Below are positions 52,927-60,476 of a stretch of DNA of 64,000 bases, one piece after another. Position 1 is the first letter of the stretch; each line of letters starts with the position of its first letter. The stretch lies in the NCBI RefSeq assembly GCF_009711135.1, contig NZ_WMIC01000003.1, positions 310,001-374,000 of the forward strand, read 5' to 3'. Source of the stretch: Flavobacterium sp. LC2016-01 (lineage in GTDB: Bacteria > Bacteroidota > Bacteroidia > Flavobacteriales > Flavobacteriaceae). The notes under the pieces were generated by a model. The model was not told the DNA's origin. It did not search any database and saw only the letters and a program-made list of their open reading frames with translations. The position numbers were made by a program, and so were the translations under genes.

Positions 52927-54174
52927 TTAAATTTTTGCATCTTTAATTTTTGCTTTTGCTAACTGATCAACTCTCCAAATTAAAAACACGGTGCATAAAG
53001 TAACTGCAGCAATTACGTATCCTAAAATATCATAGTTTTCAAGTGGTGATGTTTTCGTTTTTTGATGTACAATAAATCCCGCACAAACTGCTGCGATTCC
53101 ACCTGCAATCTGCTGTAAAGAAGATGTGATGGACATATAAGCGCCTCGATCTTTCATCTCTGGAATGGCAGTATTCAAAGTTGTTGCCGGAATCATTCTA
53201 CTCATAATTCCCATAAACATAATCATCGTTAATCCGACAATTTGCCATAAAGGTACTGGCCCCAGATTAGTGTAAATTACAATGATAACAACAGAAATCG
53301 CAGATCCTGCGGCGAACAATTTAAACTTGCTCACTTTGTCGCTGAGTTTACCAATAATTGGCATGATGAAAAGTACCGAAAGGCCAGTAAAGAAAAATAC
53401 CATTGGCAGTTCAAGCTGGCTGATATGAATATTATTTACTAAAAATGCGCTTCCAAAAGGCTGTAACATAAATCCGCCAACAGACAAAAATGCAATTGCT
53501 GTAAAACCAACTTGGTAATGTTTATTACTCAAAGTGTGCCAAAGATGCAAAAACGGACTTTTATCTGACTGAAGTTCCAAGTGTTTTGTAATAGGTTTCA
53601 TTTGCGTGATTACAGCAAGAAGAATCAATCCCGCTAAAACGGCAATCATAATAAAAGCAGAATGCCATCCCCAGTTATTTGCAAAGTAAAGTCCAACCGG
53701 AATTCCTAAAATCTGGCTTGTTGCAAACGCCATTTGTATAACGCCCATCACACGCCCTCGTTGCTGAATTACAAATAAATCGGTTACGATGGCTAATGAA
53801 ACCGAACCAATTACACCTCCAAAAAGTCCTGTTACAATTCGCGCCATAAGCAGCATCATATAACTGGTTGAAAGTGCACAAAAAACAGTTCCAATAATAA
53901 AACCGGTGTAAAAGAAAATCAATAGTTTTTTTCGGTCAAATTTATCTGCAAAACCTGCCGCTAATAAACCTGAAATTCCAGCACTGAAAGCATACGCCGA
54001 TACTGCAAAACCAAAGTTTGAAGTTGTCATATCTAATGTTTTCATTAATATATCTCCAAGCGGAGAAATCACCATAAAATCAAGAATAACAGTGAATTGC
54101 AAAAGCGCCAGTATGGCAATAATAATTTTTTGATGAGAGGTAAAAGCGGGGCTCTCTATAGTAGTTTTTTCCAT
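52927..54174 (-). CDS. MFS transporter (drug-efflux type)
   Basis: The protein has 415 residues with about twelve membrane segments. DKFDRKKLLIFFY (about 82-94) is the conserved loop 2-3 motif of the major facilitator superfamily. The second half starts near 210 after a cytosolic loop (KPITKHLELQSDKSPFLHLW). It is most like the drug:H+ antiporters of the 12-segment group. It is the last gene of TetR, HMA-like, MFS, with an 18-base gap before it; the TetR protein is the likely local repressor. Confidence 0.9.
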   Translation of the reverse strand: MEKTTIESPAFTSHQKIIIAILALLQFTVILDFMVISPLGDILMKTLDMTTSNFGFAVSAYAFSAGISGLLAAGFADKFDRKKLLIFFYTGFIIGTVFCALSTSYMMLLMARIVTGLFGGVIGSVSLAIVTDLFVIQQRGRVMGVIQMAFATSQILGIPVGLYFANNWGWHSAFIMIAVLAGLILLAVITQMKPITKHLELQSDKSPFLHLWHTLSNKHYQVGFTAIAFLSVGGFMLQPFGSAFLVNNIHISQLELPMVFFFTGLSVLFIMPIIGKLSDKVSKFKLFAAGSAISVVIIVIYTNLGPVPLWQIVGLTMIMFMGIMSRMIPATTLNTAIPEMKDRGAYMSITSSLQQIAGGIAAVCAGFIVHQKTKTSPLENYDILGYVIAAVTLCTVFLIWRVDQLAKAKIKDAKI

Positions 54175-54192
54175 TTTTTATAAATATGTTTT

Positions 54193-54420
54193 TTACGATA
54201 ATTCTTGGCATTCAAAGCCTAAATCGCTGATTATTTTAATAATTTCTTCCGGTTTCAATGTTTCTGAAACCACGCGAAGAACGCAGTCAACATCTTCGCA
54301 ATCAACACTCCACTGCTCAATATTTTGATGATTGTTGAGTGCATTATGCGCCGCGCAATTTGAATCAATTGCACTGATGTTTGTTTTAAAAATATGTATT
54401 GTGTTTAAATCTGTTTCCAT
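54193..54420 (-). CDS. Small HMA-like (ferredoxin-fold) protein without CxxC
   Basis: The protein has 75 residues. The pattern of strand, helix, strand, strand, helix, strand (TIHIFKTNIS; NCAAHNALNN; IEQWSVDCEDVDCVLRVVS; EEIIKIISDLGFECQEL) matches heavy-metal-associated domains, but the metal-binding CxxC is absent. Four scattered Cys remain (one in NC, two in CEDVDC, one in FEC). It is between TetR and MFS genes with gaps of 6 and 18 bases, so it is part of that operon. Its role is unknown. Confidence 0.7.
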   Translation of the reverse strand: METDLNTIHIFKTNISAIDSNCAAHNALNNHQNIEQWSVDCEDVDCVLRVVSETLKPEEIIKIISDLGFECQELS

Positions 54421-54426
54421 AGTTTT

Positions 54427-55023
54427 TCATGGTTTTAAGCCTTTAACCGTTGATTGAAAAGCTTCTTTCATAATTTCTTTTGTAAGAACAAATGGTTTTC
54501 CTCCCATACTTTTGCCTTCAGTGTGCATGTTCAGCAACGTATAAAGAGGTCCGTAAGCCACACACCAAAATGCCTCAAAACTCATTGGGAGAAGTTCTTT
54601 GTTTTGAAGAGCATTGTCTATAAAATTTTTCATAATGGTTCTGAAATCGGCAAACTCTGCAATCGAATCCAATATGATTTCTCCGTGTGGGGAATGTTTG
54701 ATGATCTCAAAAAATGCAACTTCCTTAGGGTACTTCATTGTAAAGCTGGCGCGGTTTTCCCATTGTTTCCACAAACCTTCTTCAAATGACATTTCGGGCG
54801 AAAAGTCATTTACAGTGCTGTTAAAAAACTTCAATGCTATTTTGCTCCCTATTTTTTGAATTAAATCATCTTTGTCAGCATAATAAATATAGAGCGTACC
54901 AACAGAAATCGAACAGGCTTTCGCCAATTTATTCATACTGAAACCTTGAAATCCTTCCTGCACAATCTGGTCAATCGCCGTCTTTATAACCAGTTTTTCT
55001 TTGTCAATATCTCTAACTCTCAT
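54427..55023 (-). CDS. TetR/AcrR-family transcriptional regulator
   Basis: The protein has 198 residues. The N-terminal HTH (about 8-55) reads KLVIKTAIDQIVQEGFQGFS, then MNKLAKACSISVGTLYIYYADKDDLI, the TetR signature. The C-terminal helical region binds an unknown ligand. It is the first gene of the TetR/HMA-like/MFS operon and probably represses it. A consensus -7 box (55038-55045) is 15 bases before the start codon. Confidence 0.93.
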   Translation of the reverse strand: MRVRDIDKEKLVIKTAIDQIVQEGFQGFSMNKLAKACSISVGTLYIYYADKDDLIQKIGSKIALKFFNSTVNDFSPEMSFEEGLWKQWENRASFTMKYPKEVAFFEIIKHSPHGEIILDSIAEFADFRTIMKNFIDNALQNKELLPMSFEAFWCVAYGPLYTLLNMHTEGKSMGGKPFVLTKEIMKEAFQSTVKGLKP

Positions 55024-55037
55024 AGCTTTTTTTTTTG

Positions 55038-55045
55038 CAAAGATA
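55038..55045 (-). promoter_or_regulatory. -7 box of the TetR/HMA-like/MFS operon
   Basis: TATCTTTG on the minus strand is a TAnnTTTG box close to the start codon. Upstream the minus-strand DNA is A/T-rich with an ATGAATGAA word that might belong to the TetR operator. Confidence 0.5.
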
Positions 55046-55097
55046 AAATAATAAATGAATGAACGCTTTTTTATTTATTTATTTTTTTGATGCTTTT

Positions 55098-55311
55098 AGA
55101 AAAAAGAGGCAAGAAGCAAGATTTTGAAAAAAAAATCTTGAATCTTGGAAATTGGAAAATTGATTTCTTCGAAATAAAACCAATAAAAAAAGTCTGTAAA
55201 CAAACGCTTACAGACTTTAAAAAACACTAAACAAATAAATAAAATTACTTTCTTCTAAAATTTTCAGCTCACTTCTTTCTTCAAATATCTTGCTTCTTGC
55301 CTCTTTCTTCT
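55098..55311. repeat. Inverted repeat with 25-base arms around a terminator
   Basis: Arms 55098-55122 and 55287-55311 match in 24 of 25 positions (core aaagaggcaagaagcaagat). They enclose about 164 bases that include the terminator at 55189-55218 and no gene. The purine/pyrimidine-skewed arms resemble another interspersed intergenic element. Confidence 0.7.
55189..55218. terminator. Terminator-like hairpin between the TetR and GH43-like genes
   Basis: An 11-bp stem (55189-55199 with 55208-55218), 8-base loop, with A-runs on the left. On the minus strand it would end transcription of the glycosidase gene at 55321, about 100 bases after its stop. Confidence 0.6.
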
Positions 55312-55320
55312 AATTCATAA

Positions 55321-56919
55321 CTACTTACTTCTCACCAGCGAAACATCATCGGCGAGGCAAAAAGAATTTGCTTTTCCGCTGGCTAAGAAACCAACCTCCG
55401 CTTTTCCTCCTTTTATTATTATATTATTTATTACAATTGTTTTCCATTCGGTGTTTTCCTCTTTTATTGTAAACTGAAATTTCTTTTCATTGCTTAAAAC
55501 ATACACTTCAAGATTATCAAATCCGGTGCTGTTTTTAATTTTAGCGGTTAGCGTGTATGATCCGTCTTCCAGTTTTACATATGGTGATGAGGTTATGGTT
55601 TGAAATACTTTTCGTTTGAAATTAATTTTATCACTGATATTAAGACTCTTTTCGCCAATTACAATCTTCCTTTCGGCTTGTGTATTAAAATGATTTAAAA
55701 CAGGTGAAGTAAGCGTGTCTAATCCAATTGTATTTCCTTCAATAACCTCGCTTGCCCAGCCCGTCAGCTGAATTTGCACCGGCTTAACAGGACTCGGAAT
55801 ATGTCGGCGGTCGGCTTCAAAACTGCCATTTTTTACGTAATTATTTTCTTTATTTACTTTCCAGTTTCCTGTTTTTGAATCCAAATCCCAAGCGCTCAGC
55901 GAATTGAAATAAGGTGTTTTTCCATCAAAAGAAAGCGGACACCATTGATTATATCCTAAACCGTTTCCTGCAAAATCAGACCAGCGATCACCACAAAACA
56001 CAATAGTTTCCTGTTTGCTTCCTTTTACAGAAAAGAAAAAACCGGTCTGCGAAACATGTGCAAAATCTTCTTCGGCACCCTTCGTTACCAACATTTCATT
56101 CGTTGGAAGATACGGACCGCGAATATCATCGGCCACTAAATAATAGGCAAACGAACCATCCCAGCCGTATATATTTGAAGCGTACATGTAGTAGCGATTT
56201 TTGTATTTGAACATACAATTTCCTTCCCTGCTTTCACCTTTAAAAATTTCTTTACAATCTAACAGATTCACTTTTTCATCTTTCATTCCAATTTCAGAAA
56301 CGTAAATTTTGTTTCGCCCTCTTCCATAGGAATAAATCAAATACGATTTTCCGGTATCTTCATCAGTAAAAACGGTCTGGTCACCGGTATTACTGGTTCC
56401 AATCATTTTTTCCATATTGATTTTCTGATGCCAGATAAATTCACCTGTTGGCGAATCTGAAAGTGTAATTAATACTTCGCTTCCATGCTGTACAAACATG
56501 GCATATTTATTAATTTCTTTTATAAAAGCGACACCCAAACGACCCACCCAAGTTTTTCCATTTTGATTGACTTTATCTTTGGTTAAAACATTTCCTTCAA
56601 AAGTCCAGTTCACAAAATCAGTTGAACTGTAGCAGGTTACGGCTTCAAAAGTTGCATTTGGCAATGTTTTAGAAGGATCGGCACGATATTGATCGGCTTC
56701 AGCATAATGTACACCGTACCAATAATATTTCGTTTTACCCGTTTTAGGATCAGGAAATTTAAAAATACCTCCGCCTTGGCTGTTTAACGGTTTTCCGTCT
56801 TGGGTATTCCAAAAAATATCATTTTTAATCGTTTTATTTTGTGCGATAGTTTTATTTGATATTCCCAAACAAAGCATTAGAAGAATAACGCTCAAAGAAT
56901 ACCATTTTTGAATTTTCAT
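55321..56919 (-). CDS. Secreted glycoside hydrolase, family 43-like
   Basis: The protein has 532 residues with a signal peptide (about 1-26, ending KTIAQ). The first 340 residues form a five-bladed-propeller type sequence (GGGIFKFPDPKTGKTKYYWYG; TDFVNWTFEGNVL; YLIYSYGRGRNKIYVSEI; GNCMFKYKNRYYMYASN) of the GH43 clan. A C-terminal beta-sandwich (about 365-530) resembles a carbohydrate-binding module. It would act on plant-type arabinan, xylan or galactan side chains. No SusCD or sugar transporter is adjacent, so it stands alone. Confidence 0.8.
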   Translation of the reverse strand: MKIQKWYSLSVILLMLCLGISNKTIAQNKTIKNDIFWNTQDGKPLNSQGGGIFKFPDPKTGKTKYYWYGVHYAEADQYRADPSKTLPNATFEAVTCYSSTDFVNWTFEGNVLTKDKVNQNGKTWVGRLGVAFIKEINKYAMFVQHGSEVLITLSDSPTGEFIWHQKINMEKMIGTSNTGDQTVFTDEDTGKSYLIYSYGRGRNKIYVSEIGMKDEKVNLLDCKEIFKGESREGNCMFKYKNRYYMYASNIYGWDGSFAYYLVADDIRGPYLPTNEMLVTKGAEEDFAHVSQTGFFFSVKGSKQETIVFCGDRWSDFAGNGLGYNQWCPLSFDGKTPYFNSLSAWDLDSKTGNWKVNKENNYVKNGSFEADRRHIPSPVKPVQIQLTGWASEVIEGNTIGLDTLTSPVLNHFNTQAERKIVIGEKSLNISDKINFKRKVFQTITSSPYVKLEDGSYTLTAKIKNSTGFDNLEVYVLSNEKKFQFTIKEENTEWKTIVINNIIIKGGKAEVGFLASGKANSFCLADDVSLVRSK

Positions 56920-56991
56920 ATTTATTACGGTTAGTTAGTTGGTAATAAAATTATCTAATAACAAAAAACTTCGCGTCATGCACTATCCTGC

Positions 56992-57591
56992 TTAATAATA
57001 GATATTTAAGATAATACTGGATTTTGAACCGTCAATTATTTTTTCAAGTCTTTTAAAGAAAGCTTCATTTACCATGGGACAGCCGTGGCTTCTGGAAATA
57101 TAATAATCCTGCTCCTGTTCAGGAACTGCAGAATAAGAATGCAAAACAACAGCTCTTTTTAAAATATTGCTGTTTGTTTCATCCAAGCCTGATAATCTGT
57201 ACGATTTTCCGAATGTTCCGTTATAAGATTTTCCAATTGCGCAAAGACCTAAAGATGTCGCATTAGAATTGGGCTCGTTGCTGAATTTCAAATTTCCTGC
57301 AATTCCAGTTTCTGATCCACAGCCGTGGGCAACAAGTCCTTCATCTAAAATTTTATCGTTTTCCAAATCATAAACAAAGAATCGGTTTTTACCTGATTTG
57401 ATTTTCATGTCTATAAAAAAGGCGATTTTAGCATTATAAGAATGACTGGTTTTTATTTTTTCTTTTACTTCTGTAAGCTGATTATTAAAGCGTTCAATAT
57501 CTGATGCAGTCCAATTTTCTGTGCCGATTATTGTTTTCGGAGTTCCAAAAAATGATATCGAAAGGAATACGATTAAATTGAAAATTTTCAT
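56992..57591 (-). CDS. L,D-transpeptidase-catalytic-domain-like secreted protein
   Basis: The protein has 199 residues with a signal peptide (about 1-22). The catalytic core fits the 'murein L,D-transpeptidase catalytic domain' family: VLHSYSAVPEQ with a conserved His, and SHGCPMV with the nucleophile Cys. FVYDLENDKIL and HGCGSETG are further conserved blocks. It would crosslink or trim peptidoglycan peptides in the periplasm. Monocistronic, with a hairpin in its leader (57613-57651). Confidence 0.85.
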   Translation of the reverse strand: MKIFNLIVFLSISFFGTPKTIIGTENWTASDIERFNNQLTEVKEKIKTSHSYNAKIAFFIDMKIKSGKNRFFVYDLENDKILDEGLVAHGCGSETGIAGNLKFSNEPNSNATSLGLCAIGKSYNGTFGKSYRLSGLDETNSNILKRAVVLHSYSAVPEQEQDYYISRSHGCPMVNEAFFKRLEKIIDGSKSSIILNIYY

Positions 57592-57612
57592 AAAAGTGGT
57601 ATTTAAAATTTA

Positions 57613-57651
57613 CACCAAACAGCTTTTTAGAAAACTGTTTTTATTTTGGTG
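57613..57651. promoter_or_regulatory. Leader hairpin of the L,D-transpeptidase-like gene
   Basis: The stem caccaaacag/ctgttt..tttggtg (57613-57622 with 57636-57651, bulged) lies about 22 bases before the start codon on the minus strand. The remaining 57652-57947 gap holds no gene that I can see. Confidence 0.35.
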
Positions 57652-57947
57652 CAAATTTATCGGCGTTCGACAAAACAAACACCACCACAAAAGACTAAAA
57701 AACAACATATTAAGACTTTAAATCAATTCATACTTTTGATTTAAAAACGCAAAAACCCTTTAAAATAAGAGATTAAGTACTCCTTTTTAATATCGTTTCA
57801 TTTTTACCGAGACCTACCTTCCTCTTCGATAGTAAAAAAATAAAATACTGATTTAAAGCGAATTACAATAAGAATTTTAAGACTAATACTTTTTTATGTG
57901 CATAATATTATCTAACTTGCATGTAGCAAATTAAAAATCAACACATT

Positions 57948-59054
57948 ATGAAAAAATTTCTATTCTTTTTTTTAGCAGTTGTGATTAGTTTATCAAGCCA
58001 ATCTATTTTTTCTCAATCTGGTGACGATGCACCGGCTTTGAATCTTCCTGGAGATAATCTCGATTTATATGCCGTATTGACACTTTTTCAAAAGTCAAAA
58101 ACTATTGAAGAATTTGAAACAGCTTTAAATAAAAAAGAAACAGGAATTAATAATCTGGATTTAAACCTGGATAAAAAAGTAGATTTTATAAAAGTTACTA
58201 CAAAGAAAAAAGACAATTCATTCACGTTTGTGCTTCAGGATGCAATCAGCAAAAGTGAAACTCAGGATGTCGCTGTCATTTTAGTAGATAAAGATAAAAA
58301 TGGAAAAGTTTCCATTCAATGTGTTGGAGATGAAGATCTTTATGGTAAAGATTATGTTATTGAGCCTAAAAGCACTCCGGCAGTTACTGCAAATCCAGGC
58401 TATCAGGGTTCTAACCCGGTTACAGTAAGTGCTCCAGCTACCACTGTAGTAGTCGAGTCGGCGCCAATAGTTCAATATGTTTATTCACCAGCTTATGTAC
58501 CTTATTATCCTCCCTATTATTACGGCTATTATCCTCCTTATTTTGCTGCATTTACAGTTCTTGCAGTAGGTATTTATCGCCATAATAATTGGTATCACGG
58601 AGGTTATTATGGAGGGCATTACAGTCGTAATACGGTAGTTATTAACAACAGAAACAGTATAAATCATTACAACAACAGCAGGAACAGATCCAATACAGTA
58701 GCTAACAATAATAGAAATGGAAGCTATGGTAATCGCGCAGGCAATACAGGCGTATCAAACCGAATGTCAAATGGTTCTGGAAATAGAGCCGGAGTATCGG
58801 ACAGAGCTTCAAATGGAGCGGGAAATCGCGGATCTGGAGTATCAGACAGATCTTCTGTAAACCGGCCTTCTGCGGGAACTTCAGATAGAGGTTCATCATT
58901 TGATCGTCCATCAACATCAAATCGCAGTTCTTCTAACTTTAATTCTGGTGGACGCACACGATCTAGCGGAAGCGGTTTTAGTGGAGGCGGAGGCGGAGGC
59001 TTTCATGGCGGAGGCGGTGGCTTTGGCGGAGGTGGCGGCGGACGCAGACGTTAA
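57948..59054 (+). CDS. Secreted protein with low-complexity Asn/Arg/Ser/Gly-rich tail
   Basis: The protein has 368 residues. A signal peptide covers about 1-22 (ending FSQ). A compact domain follows (about 30-145; LDLNLDKKVDFIKVTT is an acidic, EF-hand-like stretch). A Val/Pro/Tyr-rich hydrophobic part (about 165-205, YYPPYYYGYYPPYFAAF) is next, then about 155 residues built of Asn, Arg, Ser and Gly ending in long Gly runs and GGRRR. No family is recognised with certainty. The tail suggests an unstructured or surface-associated region. Confidence 0.7.
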   Translation: MKKFLFFFLAVVISLSSQSIFSQSGDDAPALNLPGDNLDLYAVLTLFQKSKTIEEFETALNKKETGINNLDLNLDKKVDFIKVTTKKKDNSFTFVLQDAISKSETQDVAVILVDKDKNGKVSIQCVGDEDLYGKDYVIEPKSTPAVTANPGYQGSNPVTVSAPATTVVVESAPIVQYVYSPAYVPYYPPYYYGYYPPYFAAFTVLAVGIYRHNNWYHGGYYGGHYSRNTVVINNRNSINHYNNSRNRSNTVANNNRNGSYGNRAGNTGVSNRMSNGSGNRAGVSDRASNGAGNRGSGVSDRSSVNRPSAGTSDRGSSFDRPSTSNRSSSNFNSGGRTRSSGSGFSGGGGGGFHGGGGGFGGGGGGRRR

Positions 59055-59074
59055 AAAGAAAACACTCTAAAATA

Positions 59075-59111
59075 AAAAAGTGATTGAATAAGTTTTATTC
59101 AATCACTTTTT
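59075..59111. terminator. Bidirectional terminator
   Basis: A perfect 17-bp stem (59075-59091 with 59095-59111) with a 3-base loop lies between the convergent genes ending at 59054 and 59131. Confidence 0.88.
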
Positions 59112-59130
59112 ATTTATATGGCATCTTGTC

Positions 59131-59610
59131 TTAATTCGCTGGCATGTCTGAAGCACTCATATCCCTAACACAAACATATTTTCCATCTTTCTTTTCAAAC
59201 AAACTCATGTAATTTCCAGTAGAAAGTGTCGTATTTGCTGAATCTACTACGGTATAGGCACCTGTTTCGACAACTTGATTTCCGTCGTTTGAGACAAAAA
59301 CTTCAGTGGTTTTAAATGAAATTTTGTTCGAATTTGCTACTGCGTCGGCTTTCAAAAAGTCTACAATCGCTGCTTTCCCTACTAATGGCGCACGATTCTG
59401 AAAAAAAGTGATCGCATTGTCATCATAATAACCGATGCTTTTTATTTCACCTGAATTATAAACGGAAGCAAATTCATTTTCTTTAGCCTGAATTTCCTTT
59501 TTTATCGCTTCTTTATCAACCACGACAGGTTCATCTTTTTTTGTATTGCAGGCAAATACAGAAGTTAAAACACCTAACAATAAAATTCCTTTTAAGAGAT
59601 TGTTTTTCAT
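59131..59610 (-). CDS. DUF4440/SnoaL-like lipoprotein
   Basis: The protein has 159 residues. The lipoprotein signal ends VFAC (Cys21). An acidic linker leads into an NTF2-like fold: ENEFASVYNSGEIKSIGYYDDNAITFFQN and GKAAIVDFLKADAVANSN, ending KKDGKYVCVRDMSASD. It is similar in form to the secreted protein at 10873-11319 but lipid-anchored. The ligand or activity is unknown. Confidence 0.75.
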   Translation of the reverse strand: MKNNLLKGILLLGVLTSVFACNTKKDEPVVVDKEAIKKEIQAKENEFASVYNSGEIKSIGYYDDNAITFFQNRAPLVGKAAIVDFLKADAVANSNKISFKTTEVFVSNDGNQVVETGAYTVVDSANTTLSTGNYMSLFEKKDGKYVCVRDMSASDMPAN

Positions 59611-60016
59611 ATATTTAAGGATTTAAAACTATACATTAAAAGTACTTATAAAAATTAAAATATCAAGTTTTTTCGCATAAAAATATTATAACATAGAATC
59701 TGAAATTTTAAAAACAATTTATTATATTTAAATGAATTACAGCAACTTATCATAAACCATAACGTCACAGCTGTATTTTGCATATCGCGCGAACAAGTTA
59801 ATAGCATAATATGTATTCTTTGTCAAAAAAATAGCCATATATTAGCAGTAAAAAAGCTTTTTATCAATAATAATTTAACCAAAACTTTGGTTATATGGCA
59901 AAATATTGGTTATACGTTATCAAAACAACTGAATCACATTAACTTATAATTAATCATTGGTATCAGTTTTTTTTTGAGAAAATACGCTTTAGATTTAATT
60001 TTACCCTATTTATAAA
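59611..60016. other. Gene-free A+T-rich gap
   Basis: This stretch of 406 bases holds no open frame that I trust. The word ttggttata occurs twice (near 59886 and 59906), and the region presumably carries the promoters of the divergent DUF4440-like and response-regulator genes, but I cannot place a clear TAnnTTTG box. Confidence 0.4.
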
Positions 60017-60466
60017 ATGAATAAACAACACTACAATATTTTACTTGCAGATGATGATGATGATGACTGCTCTTTTTTTAAAGAAGCACTTGATGAATTA
60101 GATCTTCCTGTAACTCTTGTAACTGTTCATGACGGCGTACAATTAATGGATTATTTAAAAGCCAATTCTCCTGATAATTTGCCAGACATACTTTTTCTTG
60201 ATCTTAATATGCCTCGCAAAAATGGTCATGAATGTCTGAAAGAAATTAAGGAAATCCGAGAATTCGATACACTTCCTGTTATTATTTTTTCTACTTCTTT
60301 AGATATTGAAATTGTTGATTTGATGTATCAAAAAGGAGCAACACATTATATACGAAAACCCGGCGAATTTTCTAAGCTAAAAACTGTGATCAGCAATGCT
60401 TTGACCACAACTGTCGAAAATAATCTAAAACAGCCTGCGCGAGAGCAATTTGTTCTTCAGCCGTAA
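60017..60466 (+). CDS. Single-domain response regulator (Rcp1-like)
   Basis: The protein has 149 residues, made of a receiver domain only. The acidic cluster is the run of Asp at 12-17, the phospho-acceptor is Asp62 (LFLDLNMP), and the conserved Lys lies in IRKPGEF. There is no output domain. Regulators of this type partner with PAS-rich soluble kinases, and the next gene, 10 bases downstream, is such a kinase. They probably form a signalling pair, perhaps in a phosphorelay. Confidence 0.92.
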   Translation: MNKQHYNILLADDDDDDCSFFKEALDELDLPVTLVTVHDGVQLMDYLKANSPDNLPDILFLDLNMPRKNGHECLKEIKEIREFDTLPVIIFSTSLDIEIVDLMYQKGATHYIRKPGEFSKLKTVISNALTTTVENNLKQPAREQFVLQP

Positions 60467-60476
60467 ATCATAAAAA

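Noticed and set aside
54454..54789. 111-codon frame antisense to the TetR gene
   Set aside because: Complete overlap with a clear TetR protein and no independent evidence.
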